NCBI GenBank assembly: GCA_020796225.1
Contig: CM036760.1
Span: forward strand, 5,622,001-5,686,000
Origin: Arion vulgaris
Taxonomy: Eukaryota > Mollusca > Gastropoda > Stylommatophora > Arionidae
Reading direction: 5' to 3'
DNA length: 64,000 nucleotides
Below are positions 1 to 10,794 of this stretch, piece by piece (position 1 is the stretch's first letter; every line of letters starts with the position of its first letter). Made by a program: the position numbers and the translations under genes. A model generated the notes under the pieces. The model saw nothing but the letters and a program-made list of their open reading frames with translations. It ran no database searches and was not told the origin of the DNA.

Positions 1-900
1 AATTTTTAATTTGTGTCTATCTCTGAATATTGTGATCTTTCCAATTGTCACAAGGTTTTCTAGGCTTTTTATTTTAAGTGTATATTTATCAAATTTTGCT
101 TGCCTCCTATTTATTTTAGCAGTGCTTGATACTTTTTGCTGTTAAAGTCAAATTTCATTTATAAAATTGTTTTTTTCAAATTAATTAATTTCATTTATGT
201 ATCTATGGTATGTATAACATCTTCCTCAAAAATAAATTCTGTTGAAGCAATTAATTTTTATGTTGTTTGATTCACTGTCCTATTCATTGTCCTATTCAAT
301 GTACATCAATTCAGCAATATTGGTTCTATCTAAAATGTGTACTGGTTGTTACAACTGGAGGTATGACAAACTCTGTGAAGGGTAGGGTAGGAGAGGGGAT
401 TTAATACACATGAGAAGGTAGTTTATGAGAAAGTGTGGCTACAGTGCCACATTGTATATATATGTGCTGGTATCTAAACGAAAGCCTGTAAAGAATGCAC
501 AGTGTTAGAGTTCTCTGTAAACAGATTGCATAGCAAGAATACACAAACTATTTATGTACAGCATTTCTGACTGAGTGCCAAAGGCAATCAAGGTATTAAG
601 CTCGGAGTGATGAGACAGAGAAAGATAAATGCTGGCAAGAATCAATAAAATGTATTTGGATATATTTTTCCAAATAAATTAACAGTATTACAAATACACC
701 ATTTAGATAGCCTTAAAAATACAATGCAATGATACCTCAGTCAAGCCTGCATGTAAATTATGGGAAAAAGTCAATAAATCTAACAATAAATTGTTACTAA
801 TACCAAGAACAACTAGTTCAAATTTACATGATAGTCATTAAAACTGATATGCCAATTCACCTATTCAAAATTAATAGATGACTTAAGCAGATGACTTAAG
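1..900. other. AT-rich non-coding stretch
   Basis: No coding exon, RNA gene or known repeat was recognised here. The sequence is AT-rich with many stops in all frames. Confidence 0.5.
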
Positions 901-904
901 CGAA

Positions 905-975
905 TGCCTGCCTGTGTTGTAGGACTTGCAAGGGGAGTAAAGAATAATAACACTGCCACCCACAAGACATGTTGT
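905..975 (+). repeat. SINE-G fragment
   Basis: The stretch matches the start of the repeat called SINE-G here (best copy 5216-5448): a block ending in 'GGGGAGTAAAGAATA' followed by a degraded form of the shared CGTAAGAGGCGAC motif. Only the first third is present. Confidence 0.5.
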
Positions 976-1149
976 AAAAGGCACGGCTCAGCGTAGGGCT
1001 GATTAATCTATCTTGTAGAACATTATAGCCACAAAATCCAACTACCAATGAACAAGTAAAAAAAATAATACTGTGCCAACTAAGAGAAACTCTTCTAGAA
1101 GAGGTATGATGCAAGCAGTGACAACAGCAAGAAACCTGTACTGCAGATT

Positions 1150-2225
1150 AACTTCCTATCATCTAGCAAAGCTCCAGAATAGGCACTTGGAATGTTAGAA
1201 GTATTATGAATTGGGAAAAACATCACAAGTTACAAGAGAGATGAAATACCATGGGATCGACATCTTGGGATTATGCAAAACTAGGTGTAATGGTTCAGGC
1301 AAACAAAATGGGAGAAACAATGCTGTTCTCAGGTCATTTTGAAAAATCCCTAAATAAGTAAGAAAGCACTAATAAAGTGGGAAGCAGTGAGTCCTAGGAT
1401 AATTGCAACAACATTCAGAACCAACAAAAAATAAAGAATTCTTGAACAGGCCCCAATGATAAAGAGGAAATAGTTAAAGAGGAATTTTACATAAACTTCA
1501 AAATACTATAGGCAATCAGAAAAAAACAACATCAAAATTCTGGTGGGTGACCTAAATGTCAAGATAGGAACGGTCAACACAGGCTATGAAAAAATCATGG
1601 GTAACAACGACTAGGGATAATGAACAAGAACAGAGAACTATTCACAAACTTCTACGCAGCAAACCAATTCGTCATAGGTGGAAGTATCTTTCCCCATAAC
1701 GTAATGTGGATATCACCAGACCACAGAATAGAAAACCAAATTGATCACATATGTATCAACTAGAAATTAATATGTTCTCTATAAGATGAGTGTTTATAAG
1801 TGCAGACATAGATTCTGATCATTTCTGCTGATAAGTAAAATTAAGCTAAAGCTCAGAGATACATAACATCTCATAAACATAGACACCAATACAATGTAGG
1901 ATGCCCCAGAATTCCAGAAACAAAGGAACAATTTATGGTCATAGCTACAATACAAAGGAAGGCCAAGAACTGATAACTGAGAGAAGAATGATGTGCATTT
2001 GTTGCTGCCCTAAGCGTTAGGAACATGCTAGAGAGAGGTAACTACCGCCAGAAATGGGATTCACTGGACACTGACAGAGCAGCTGGACAATCTGAACTTC
2101 GCTGATGATATAGTCCTCCTGTCCCATGCATGTAACCAGATGAAGGATAAACTAAACACACCTGATCGAATGTCAGAACCAATAGGGCTAAACATTCATA
2201 AGGTAAAAATATAATGAGAATTAAC
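1150..2225 (+). mobile_element. Decayed RTE-like LINE (endonuclease and RT pieces)
   Basis: A degraded non-LTR retrotransposon. Around 1179 the + strand reads IGTWNVRS, the start of the apurinic-type endonuclease domain also seen at 19790 on the - strand. Around 2098-2125 it reads FADDIVLLS, the metal-binding reverse-transcriptase motif. Between them are many stops and frameshifts. A short LINE 3' tail at about 1930-2050, similar to that at 50000-50065, seems to be inserted between the two domains. The element cannot be active. Confidence 0.75.
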
Positions 2226-2399
2226 TCTTAGAATACGAAACGCCACCTGACAGACCATTAAGTTAGTTCCTGTTTTACGACAAGCCACTTCACGGACCAT
2301 ATGGTTCTAACCAGTTGTTAATATATCGTAGAGGACTTTAATGCTTTAAGTGTATTTTTAAATTCAAATACAGCAAGTGTATTTAATACTTGTAAGAGT

Positions 2400-2845
2400 T
2401 AATAAAGCAAACGACAATCTGAGTTCCTGGTGTGAAACCACACTTCAAGAGTTAGAATCATACAAATGTTTATGTAGCTACATAGACAAAAGAGGGAGAA
2501 ACAGATAGAGATGTCAGAATACGAATACAGAAGGCATGAAGAGCTTTCATTGCATTAAGAAATCTATGGAAGTCTAAAGTAATCAAATCTAGAACCAAAA
2601 TTAGAATATTCAACTTCAATGTTAAAGCAGTTTTGCTGTATGGATTAGAAATTTATAGAATGACTAAATAATAACCCATAAAATCCAAACATTCATCAAC
2701 TGGTGTCTGCGCAGAATAGAGGGACTGAGATAATATGATAGGGTCACAAATGCGAACTTATGGAAAGAACAATACAGACCCTAGTGAACAAGGTGAAAAA
2801 AGGTGCTGGATAGGACACACCTTGAGAAAATCCTAGGGGAATATA
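2400..2845 (+). mobile_element. RTE-like LINE, C-terminal region
   Basis: Translation in shifting frames gives FINWCLRRIEGLR, the region just after the RT domain, which also occurs at 36757-37020. Stops and frameshifts are frequent. It may be the continuation of the element at 1150-2225. Confidence 0.65.
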
Positions 2846-2849
2846 ACTT

Positions 2850-3115
2850 CTTCTTTTTCGAATGCTCCAAAGAGACAACTTGCTAACCCTCTGTGTGATC
2901 TGTATGTGATCTGAGCCTAAGAATCATTATACATTGTGGCAGTTATGCACCTACAAGTAGGCCAGCACATCTGATTTCTACGACACTTTTTATTTACTAG
3001 GTAGCTTCCCTAGGCCCCTACCTCAGTTGCCTCTTACGACCTGCCTTGTAGGTCCTGTGGTACTATGCTTTGCTTCTCTTGCGGGACCCAGCATCATACA
3101 GGTGGGGGATATAAC
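2850..3115 (-). repeat. SINE-G copy
   Basis: Nearly complete copy of the family seen at 5216-5448, 33690-33900 and 35775-36290. It contains the core TTGCCTCTTACGACCTGCC and a conserved 'TTTATTTACTAG' block. It interrupts the LINE material on either side. Confidence 0.7.
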
Positions 3116-3330
3116 AAGAAGAGTCCTTTCTGGAACCCACAAGGAAAGCGAAAGAGAGGGAAACCTAGAAATACATGAAGAAGAGATTTGGAGGCAGAGT
3201 TTAACAATATTCAGAAGAGTTGGAAGGAGTTACTGGAGATAACTAAAGATTGGAAAACTTGGAATGACTTGGTTGAGGTCAGAAGCCCCAATCAGGGTTA
3301 AAAAAAAATGCAAGAGAGAGAGAAGTGAAT
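3116..3330 (+). mobile_element. LINE 3' tail fragment
   Basis: The reading frame gives GTHKESEREGNLEIHEEE, the same tail as at 49480-49570 (ETHRKNEREGGLETHGEE). It is the C-terminal end of an RTE-like ORF2, resumed after the SINE-G insertion. Confidence 0.6.
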
Positions 3331-3359
3331 GCCCCAGTAAGACAAAAGTGAAACATCTC

Positions 3360-3745
3360 AGAGAACCATTGATGCCCATTCTTAAAAAATGGATACAAGT
3401 CTATACTGATGGATCTACATTCAAGCCCCCATCAAATCAGGCTATGGAGTCTAGATCCAGTATCAGACAGATCATCTGATGAGAGTTTGATGCATAAGGA
3501 AGTAGCTTTCAATCTTCTTAGACCCTTTCTTATGTTTCTATATCACAGCTTAAAACATAATTATACTAATTACTATTTACAGATTCAAAGTCTTTCCTTC
3601 AAACTCCATGACATCAAAAAAGCTATGAATCCCTGAGCAATTAAGTACACCAGGAAATGATAATAAAGATAAATTAGCTAAGAAAGGATCAAAATTAGAA
3701 CAACCATTCATAGCAACAACACTGAACACTGTTTCAATAAATAAA
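3360..3745 (+). mobile_element. Decayed LINE RNase H domain
   Basis: The + strand reads WIQVYTDGS near 3390 and, after several stops, GNDNKDKLAKKGSK near 3655. These match the first catalytic Asp block and the last block (GNExADxLAK) of the RNase H domain in LINE ORF2. The middle of the domain is disrupted. Confidence 0.65.
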
Positions 3746-3749
3746 GCAA

Positions 3750-5200
3750 TAAAAGAAAAAAGTGTCAGCTGTGTACATATTTTCATGAAACTGTTGACAA
3801 ACACGTCTTCTGGTTTCAAGAGTTGGGTGATGTTATAAAAGTCTTCTTACCCTAAGAGCCTAAACGTCGTTGCATGATTACTGAAGAAGACATATTGATA
3901 ATATCATCAATATACAAAGAATGATATATACTTGCCATTTGTTTTGTGAAGACAGCAAACACTGAAACAGTCGTTTTACTTTTGAAACATTTTAAATTTA
4001 TAAAATCCAGAAATGGAAGAGTACATACATTAATCTGTCACATTGATAAATCACCAATTGCTCGAAGTGAATGTATTTTCACACAATAAGAGACAATATA
4101 TGGGTATACTTATATGCTGTCACATAGCTAACAATATTCACACTTAAACTGGGTAGTGTTGTAACTATAGTGTTTCCTGAGTTTCCAACTACAACTGAAG
4201 AAGTAAGTTTCGTAGTGCTAACCAAACACAGGATACCCACACTGCAAGTAACTATTGCAAGTAAATATCACACAAGAACTGTCCAATATAATTAGGATAT
4301 GTAACTAACAGTAACTTCGGCGACACAGTAACTATACACAACTAGTACTACGTTTAAGTTGCTACCGGGAACTTAAACTATATAAAACTAGTAAGAACGC
4401 TAGAACAGTGGTGCTATCACAGGACTAGGATCCTACTTATCAAGTTAGTGATAGTAATGTTTGAATCAAGTAAAACAAAATATAATCGCAACGAATCACT
4501 CATATAACAGAGCAATGTTCAGGAGACCATGCAAATAGTCTGACTTGTCAATCCCGGATCTCAAGATATACTAATCTAAAGTCGCTAATTCAACTTGCTT
4601 GCATGCACATACACTGGCTAATTTCAGAGGAAGACGTATCCTACGTACCAGTAGTTGAAATTCTGTGCGTGTCGATTAAACTATAAAATGCACCGTTTAA
4701 TATACCTGACTTGAGCTGCTATTAGAGTCGGAATGGCGTGGAGTTAACAAGGATATGAATTATAACATTTATGGAATATTGGGAAAGGTACATTTATTCA
4801 TACATTTTAGGATTGTTAGTAAGAGCTTATAAGTGAAGTTTGGGGGCGGGAGTGTTGTATGGATAAAAGAGATTGTCTGGTGGGACTTTTTCCTTTTTTT
4901 GGCAGGTGACGATATATTAATTTTCGCCTTACTTGGGTCGGTCACATTACTGTTTTACAAAAGAATTAGACGCTTTGAAGTGGTATGACGTGCAGACAAT
5001 GCGCCGATTTGGTACGTTACTGTTAGATGATACAGTGCGACTGGCATGTTGATATCGTGTATTAATTTACAAGCTGGTTAAAAAGAAAAGAAAAAGCATT
5101 TTGATTTAAAAACTGGGCAAATCTGAATTGGCAGATAATGACATGCTAGTTTTATTTACTTCCAATATTATTGTACTAAATGTAACGATCGAGATCTAAG
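3750..5200. other. No recognised feature
   Basis: About 1.4 kb with no credible coding frame, RNA gene or repeat that I recognise. It may be unique non-coding DNA. Confidence 0.5.
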
Positions 5201-5215
5201 GAGTGTTCAGAAAAT

Positions 5216-5448
5216 ACGCTCGTGTGGTGCCGGGGCCCGCAAGGGAACCAAAGAATAGTACCACTGCAACGTACAAGGCGACTGATGTAGGACCTAGGGA
5301 AGCTACCCTAGTAAATAAAAAAGCATCGTAGAAATCTGATGCGCATAACTGGCACATCGTACAATCGCTCTTAGGCTCAGATCACACACAAATCACACAG
5401 AGTGGTTAACAAGTCGTGGATATGGAGCGTTCGAAGAAGATTCAGAAT
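5216..5448 (+). repeat. SINE-G copy (reference copy)
   Basis: A repeat of about 230 bp found in whole or part at least six more times here (905, 2850, 12005, 33690, 34650, 35775). It has a GC-rich head ('GGGGCCCGCAAGGGAA'), a degenerate form of the CGTAAGAGGCGAC core and a 3' block ending 'GAAGAAGATT'. The core resembles the conserved part of MetaSINE-type elements in molluscs and other animals; that link is from memory and needs a database check. Confidence 0.65.
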
Positions 5449-5629
5449 ATATATTGACCATAAAACTCTCCCCCACAAAAACAGCAGCCACATAAGTGTA
5501 CAGATATGAACTTTCCATCCAATCAAAAAGGGCTTAGAGAAGAATGTGTATTATCACATGATATGTGCTCTCTGTGCAATGAAAACATTTTTGAGATTAG
5601 TAAATAAGGTCGCTGCAATAGTAGTAGAT

Positions 5630-5827
5630 TCTCTCTCTCTCCCCCGATCCAGAAGCACTTGAGCTGAAAGCTCTTCGGCTCGGTGTCATGGACATCGTAA
5701 CCCTTCGGTTCGGTGCCACGAACACCGTAACTCTGGGGAACCTGTAACTTTTCTGTCAGTCCGCGGAGTTGAACCCGCACATACAGAGGACTAGTCACCA
5801 GTAGTCCAACGTGCTACGGGCACGCGG
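5630..5827 (-). repeat. SINE-B copy with 15-bp target duplication
   Basis: A tRNA-headed SINE on the - strand. The B-box-like GGGTTCAACTCC lies near 5770, and the body carries the repeated 'CACCGAACCGAAGGGTTACG' blocks of the family. It is flanked by GCAATAGTAGTAGAT at 5615-5629 and 5828-5842. It split a copy of repeat H. Confidence 0.85.
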
Positions 5828-5842
5828 GCAATAGTAGTAGAT

Positions 5843-6058
5843 CAGAGCCAACTATAAACTACTGGGCCTTCGGGCTCAGGTAAGAATTGTGGAAATCAGA
5901 CCCCAACTACACCACGTGACCTCGCATTCCAGTATTGGTATATAGACGATATCATTAAAATCAACAAAAAGCTAAAGAAGTCTATTATCACATGAATTGC
6001 TTCTCAATATCAATATTAAAATATTTTCGAGTTAGTAAATAAGCCTGATGTAGTAGAT
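5843..6058 (+). repeat. Interspersed repeat H
   Basis: Begins CAGAGCCAACTATAAACTAC and contains TGGGCCTTCGGGCTCAGG. Homologous copies lie at 9402-9640 and 57368-57595, with a fragment near 13472. No coding potential, terminal inverted repeat or tRNA-like head was seen. A partial second copy seems to lie just upstream (5520-5629), suggesting a tandem arrangement. Confidence 0.6.
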
Positions 6059-6187
6059 TGAGTAAAGATTGGCTGAAAAAGCGTGCAGTGTTCTGGTCAG
6101 AACACCGTAAATTACCGTATCCTTTTCTTATCAGGTCCGGGAGTTGAACCCGACCAGGTTGTACTGTCCACGTGCTAGGCACGCGGC
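6059..6187 (-). repeat. SINE-B-related element with target duplication
   Basis: A short variant of the SINE-B head on the - strand, with GGGTTCAACTCCCGG near 6140. It is flanked by TGTAGTAGAT at 6049-6058 and 6188-6197. It landed in the same repeat H context as the copy at 5630. Confidence 0.7.
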
Positions 6188-6309
6188 TGTAGTAGATGGA
6201 CATAATATAAATAACTTGAGGCATGCGGACAACGACAATGTCTTGATATCGAGAAATAAAATATAGCTACATGAACTACTTTCTATGGTGGTTACAGAAA
6301 GTAACAACA

Positions 6310-6660
6310 AAAACCTACGTATGAATAGCAAGAAGCGGTTGCGAGTCCCACTCGCTGACCAGATTGAGAGATGGGTGTCAATATTGGCTCGGCTGTAAAG
6401 AACGACATACCAAATATGCACAGAGACTGATTAATCGACATCGAAATGGCGTGTTAGACCGCTGGACGCTGATGGATTTGTTAAGGCGGAGATCGGAGCA
6501 CCTATGGACATGTCCGGAGTGCTATGAAGATAGCCCTCTGATAACTGAATTGATAACTGAAGACAGAAGTTATGATCATCTCAAAGTGCACTTCCCTGAG
6601 ATCTTCCTGTGTAAGATACAGATGGGAGCACATATGGTTACTGACTGAAGTACAATGATG
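6310..6660 (+). mobile_element. LINE ORF2 C-terminal tail (EHLWTCPEC type)
   Basis: The + strand encodes LLRRRSEHLWTCPECYED around 6475-6535, preceded by RLINRHRNG. The same tail follows an RNase H fragment at 39770-40300 (TEHLWVCPEC), so I read it as the end of an RNase H-type LINE ORF2. Related pieces lie at 8305, 28480, 33911, 51895 and 52370. The 3' end carries a short GAT-rich tail. Confidence 0.65.
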
Positions 6661-6707
6661 ATGATTCTATCAATCTCAAATAGGTAGACTCCGTTAAAAA
6701 GGCACCA

Positions 6708-7325
6708 TTAAAATAAATGTGACGAAGCTAAGACAAGTTCATCAATTTTAAATACATCGGGACCCTGATAACATAAAATGATAATAGTCGTCCATCGCAA
6801 ACGATGATGACAACAGACACAGAAGTGTACTGTTGCACCTCTCTGGTGTGTGTGGAGGTGACTGTAGAGTCCAATACTAGAACACAACCCACTACCACAT
6901 GTGAGGCATACATGATCAAGGTTAGACATGTAGGTGTTGTTTGTTCTGTTTTTTTGCGCAGCTTGTTTTTTCTGTGCCTCAACGGCATGACAATTCTCAG
7001 CTATGCGAGTTCCTCTTGTGTTGCTGTAGCGCCACATTTGACGATCTTGCGTCAGGGATTCCCATCACTTGGTGTCTATATCGAAGCATTTCAGAGACAC
7101 GTTAAGAGTGTCTTTAAATCGTTTTTTCTGTCCACCAGCCCTTCAAGCTCGCCATACATAAACTGTTTTGGGATGAGTTTATCAGGCATCCGAGCAACGT
7201 GACAAGCCTATCTTACTTAAGCCTTCTGTACAGGGTGTTGACGCTTGGGATCTTTGCTCTTATAAGGACTTTGGTATCTGGAATTTTGTCCGGCCAGTTT
7301 ATTTTCAGTAGTCCGATGATAGACA
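6708..7325 (-). mobile_element. LINE ORF2 C-terminus with C2H2 zinc finger
   Basis: The - strand reads, in slightly shifted frames, NWPDKIPDTKVL, VARMPDKLIPKQ, a DTLNVSLKCFDID-like block and VCLTCGSGLCSSIGLYSH. The last is a C2H2 finger (C-x2-C, then two His). This order is typical of the C-terminal end of a well-known group of animal LINE ORF2 proteins. A 132-codon open frame on the + strand (6804-7202) is its shadow. Confidence 0.75.
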
Positions 7326-7683
7326 GCATATGATAGACACATGTGAACAAAGAGTAGATTAGACAAGGCAAAAAAACCCAAAAACATTCCGGAAATTAAA
7401 AACAAACATTTTATGAAGCAAGTGTCAATTGAAGTCAAAAACAAAAATAATGACAACTGATAAAACAAGCTTGACAAAGAATACTTTTATCAACAGATAG
7501 AAAATAAAAAAATGTTACGATTTGAATATTTCAGTTCCTGCTTACAAGAAATGGAAATGGGATAAAGTATAAAAACGGTTTAGAATGTAACTGATAGGAA
7601 AACAAAGATCAGAATACTAAAAGCATGCATATTTCCAGTAGCAACGTATGGGTGTGAAGCATAGACATTTAACAACGCAGTGG

Positions 7684-7899
7684 GCCCGTCTGCCCAGCGT
7701 GTTCGTAGCGCGTTGGATTATGGGTGACTATCCCTCAGTGTGTGGGGGTTCAATTCCGCGGGATGGCAGAAAAAGCCACAGATTCCCCAGATTCACGGTG
7801 TTCGTGGCACCGAGCCGAAGGGTTACGATGTCCATGGTACCGAGCCGAAGAGCTGAAAAGCTCAAGTGCTTCTGGATCGGGGAAAAACAAAAACAAAAC
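7684..7899 (+). repeat. SINE-B copy with 11-bp target duplication
   Basis: Head GCCCGTCTGCCCAGCGTG, B-box GGTTCAATTCC, body with the 'CACCGAGCCGAAG' repeats and a tail of A-rich 'AACAAAAACAAAACC'. Flanked by CAACGCAGTGG at 7673-7683 and 7900-7910. It lies inside the LINE at 7565-8765. Confidence 0.9.
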
Positions 7900-8049
7900 C
7901 AACGCAGTGGAAAAACATATAAGTGCTTTTGAATATAACTGTGTGTTATACAACTGTTTTTCGTATACCATGGACAGAGAATAGAACAAATAGATATACC
8001 CAGAAAGAACTTCCAATCAAAAAAACAAAGTGGTTGTTGCTACAAATAA

Positions 8050-8260
8050 TAATAATTCCTCTCGTACCGTTATACGTTACATAGGGCCTGCAAGTAATTT
8101 CTCCATACCGCTCTATCCTGGGCAACTCGCTCAATCTCCTCCATGGAACTGAGACCGATATTTCCTGTCTCTCTCAGCAAAGTTCATTTCAGGGTCTCCT
8201 TAGGTTGACCTCTCTTTCTTGAACCCTTTGCATCCCACTTCAATGTCTGCTTTGATATTG
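8050..8260 (-). mobile_element. 5'-truncated LINE tail with 14-bp target duplication
   Basis: The - strand encodes the same tail as 53580-53760 (KWDAKGSRKRGR, RDRAVW-type end). It has an ATT-type 3' tail, and GTTGCTACAAATAA flanks it at 8036-8049 and 8261-8274. This is a classic short target-primed LINE insertion. Confidence 0.85.
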
Positions 8261-8274
8261 GTTGCTACAAATAA

Positions 8275-8372
8275 GAATGTGACAATATGCTGCTGTATTT
8301 GTTTAGGCTGAGGTCGGAGCACTCATAGACATGTCCGAAGTGCTATGATGATAGTCCTCATATAACTGAAGA
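8275..8372 (+). mobile_element. LINE C-terminal fragment (SEHxxTCPxC type)
   Basis: A copy of about 70 bp of the tail seen at 6310-6660 ('GGTCGGAGCACTCATAGACA'), sitting inside the LINE at 7565-8765. A 7-bp AAGAATG repeat at both sides may be the target duplication. Confidence 0.55.
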
Positions 8373-8455
8373 ATGAGAAAATTGAAGTATTTTGGACATA
8401 TAAAAAGAAAGGCACGAAGGGTTGGAGAAGACCATTATGGAAAAAGGCACACCAG

Positions 8456-8620
8456 CAGTGGCGGCTCGTCATTAAGGGCCGGTGGGGCCGGGTCCCACAA
8501 AAAATAATGTATAACGTGTATTTATTATTTTATAAATTAAAATATAGCAACCAAAAAGCATGATTTATCCGGAAATAAATGTCTGGCCCCACCAACAAAA
8601 CTGAGCACGAGCCGCCACTG
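8456..8620. mobile_element. hAT-like MITE (165 bp family)
   Basis: Terminal inverted repeats CAGTGGCGGCTCG / CGAGCCGCCACTG. Flanked by CACACCAG (8448-8455) and CACACCGG (8621-8628), an 8-bp duplication with one change, as expected for hAT. No coding capacity. Three more copies are at 9867, 39848 and 51348. Confidence 0.9.
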
Positions 8621-8769
8621 CACACCGGTAAAGAGAAAGACCACAGATAAAATATATTCAGGATGTAACTGATGATTTAAGCTTGTCGGCTGTATATCAG
8701 AGAGAGGAATTCCATAAAGACCGTTAGTGTAGCGAAGTTATGCTCAGAACAAGCTACTTGATGATCATG

Positions 8770-8985
8770 AAAGGCTGTTAGAATGGAATTCTTGGAGCGA
8801 CCTGACATTATTGCTACTATTATAGGTGCCGTTCAGAACGTGAAATAATTTAACCAGTTCTCCACGATTCACTCTGAACACCGTGTTTTGTTTCATAGCA
8901 AAATAATTTATAACTGTAAAACTACAACACGTTTTCCCATCCGATGAAAGTTTAAAAATTTCGAACATAAAAAGTATTTACTCCC
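8770..8985. other. No recognised feature
   Basis: Unique-looking sequence. A short - strand frame exists but has no recognisable domain or repeat. Confidence 0.4.
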
Positions 8986-8989
8986 ATAT

Positions 8990-9275
8990 GCGGGTCATCA
9001 TCAAGGTGTGTATCCTTTATAGGACGTTGCTCTCTTTGCAGCACATCTGAAATTCACTCTGTCTCTTGCCAGTTCACCCACTTCGTCGATGGTCATGTTC
9101 ATGGTTTCTTTAATATCTTGTAGCCATCTTCTTCTTGATCTGCCTCTGCGTCATGGGATCCTGCCTTCTAGTATTGTTCTTCCAGGCCATCGTGACGCTT
9201 GATGTGACCAAAGTATGTAATTTTTCTGTATAGTATGTTGTTTATCAGCCAATTCTCTTTAACATTTAGCCCTTT
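8990..9275 (-). mobile_element. LINE 3' tail fragment
   Basis: Very similar to 16980-17260 in the same strand. The frame gives FGHIKRHDGL and RRRRWLQDIKETMNM-like blocks and ends in an ATC-type (GATGAT on the - strand) tail. 5'-truncated copy of the same RTE-like family as the 16971-19904 element. Confidence 0.8.
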
Positions 9276-9401
9276 CAGCGGTAAAAACAAACCATCATTA
9301 CTGCCTGTAATATCGCTTTTTGGGCGGGGTAAGACAGGAGGGATATAAGCCTGTGAAACTTAATCACTGCATTGCTAATGTAGTCGCCGCAAAACAGTTC
9401 A

Positions 9402-9640
9402 GCCAGAGCCAACTATAAACTACTGGGCCTTCGGGCTCAGGTAAGAATTGTGGAAATCAGACCCCAACTACACCACGTGACCTCGCATTCCAGTATTGGT
9501 GTATATAGACGAATTCATTTTAAAATCAACACAAAATGCTAACTCGAAGTCATATTATGCAACAAGTTAAGTTTAATAAGAATCAATAATATAAATATTT
9601 CACAATAATAACCATAGATCACAGAATTGAGTAATTCAAA
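9402..9640 (+). repeat. Interspersed repeat H
   Basis: Begins AGAGCCAACTATAAACTACT and matches 5843-6058 and 57368-57595 over most of its length, including the 'ACCACGTGACCTCGCATTCC' block. No coding content. Confidence 0.65.
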
Positions 9641-9679
9641 CGCGCAGTCACAAACATCGTAAGATCCTTTCATCTAGGT

Positions 9680-9825
9680 CAGACCTGGCCAGTTGTCTGG
9701 CCCTGTGCTGAGCTGTGGTCAGGTCAGGATTTTTACTTTATGAACTCGACAGGAAAACTCCTTGGCCTTCCGGTCTCCGCATGGGAGCCGCGCTTTAATC
9801 CATTCGGCCAGACACTTAACTGCGG
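9680..9825 (-). repeat. SINE-A copy
   Basis: On the - strand it begins TCTGGCCGAATGGATTAAAG, the tRNA-Leu-like head that opens the copy at 54416-54642. The body is rearranged after the head. Confidence 0.7.
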
Positions 9826-9866
9826 GTAAATTCATTAAAAACAAATAGTATTGTAATCATATATGT

Positions 9867-10029
9867 CAGGGGCGGCTCGTTATTAAGGGCAAGTGGGGCC
9901 TGGACCCACCAATAATCGAAAGGGGAAAACTTCCCGGAATAGACAAATAATAGTAAATACTCCAAAACCATGATTTTTCCGAAAATTTGTGTCTGCCTCA
10001 CCAAGAAAAATGACTACGAGCCGCCACTG
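9867..10029. mobile_element. hAT-like MITE (165 bp family)
   Basis: Ends are CAGGGGCGGCTCG and CGAGCCGCCACTG. The flanks share ATATGTC-like sequence, an imperfect duplication. Internal sequence matches 8456-8620. Confidence 0.85.
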
Positions 10030-10139
10030 ATATGTCTTCCACGATTTTTATATACCGTTTCTAAGAAACGTTTCGTAAACCGAAAGCGTGCTATCAAAAA
10101 CAACAAGAAATTACTATAAATTTATCACGGTAACATTTT

Positions 10140-10312
10140 TACCCAGTAAGGTCAAGGTTGATTTTTTTTCTGTCGATAGCATAAAGAAAAAATCCTAGCC
10201 TGAACAGTTTCGGGGTGACTGCATTATCCCTTTCGGCTATTACACTCCTGGGACTCATGCCCCCCTGTCCCACATTGCCCTAAAAAGAGGGATTATACAG
10301 GCAGCAAAGACA
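10140..10312 (+). repeat. SINE-A copy lacking its head
   Basis: Matches the body of the 54416-54642 element ('GGTCAAGG', 'AAAAATCCTAGC', then a 'CACATTGCCCTAAAAAGAGG' end). The tRNA-like head is missing, so it is 5'-truncated. Confidence 0.65.
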
Positions 10313-10790
10313 TGTATTTATCATTTTTTAACGTGTTAACAGATCCACAAACTAACCTACCAGATCATACCTACCAAACCGACCAAAAACTTTAAACAAA
10401 CTAACCTACCAATTCATACCACCAAAAAAACCTAAGACGACAATAACTATATAGTAAAAGCAAAAATCATATGGTAAATACACTGCTTATAAAGCTTAAG
10501 TAATATTTATAAAGTGTAGATTCACTTACCGGAAACAGGAAATAAGCAAGCACACTGGAAGACGAGTGGTAAGTTGGTGCTGATGTGTGATATGCTGAGT
10601 CGCGCTCATCAGAGGTTGGAGTTGGGGGATGGGGGGGACGGGGATGTACTGTAGGAGAAGGAGAGTGGCTTCTATTAGCTTCGCATCTTCGTCCGAATTC
10701 ATCTGTGCGAATATCTTGCTCTCCGCGTTATACTGTGGTTGAGGAGGATTTATTTAAATAATGACTCGACTACTTAGCTTGATGTATTAT
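10313..10790. other. No recognised feature
   Basis: Non-coding. A short direct duplication around 'ACAAACTAACCTACCA' (10338 and 10399) is the only structure noticed. Confidence 0.4.
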
Positions 10791-10794
10791 TTAT

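Larger units (their letters stand above)
7565..8765 (+). mobile_element. LINE 3' region carrying four nested insertions
   Basis: The uninterrupted pattern can be read from the sister copy at 29035-29455. This copy is broken by a SINE-B (7684-7899), a - strand LINE tail (8050-8260), a LINE C-terminal fragment (about 8275-8372) and a hAT-like MITE (8456-8620). After removing them, the pieces join into one ORF2 C-terminal tail ending in a short GAT-type tail near 8763. Frameshifts show it is dead. Confidence 0.8.

Noticed and set aside
6804..7202. 132-codon + strand frame
   Set aside because: It is the antisense shadow of the - strand LINE tail with a C2H2 finger at 6708-7325.
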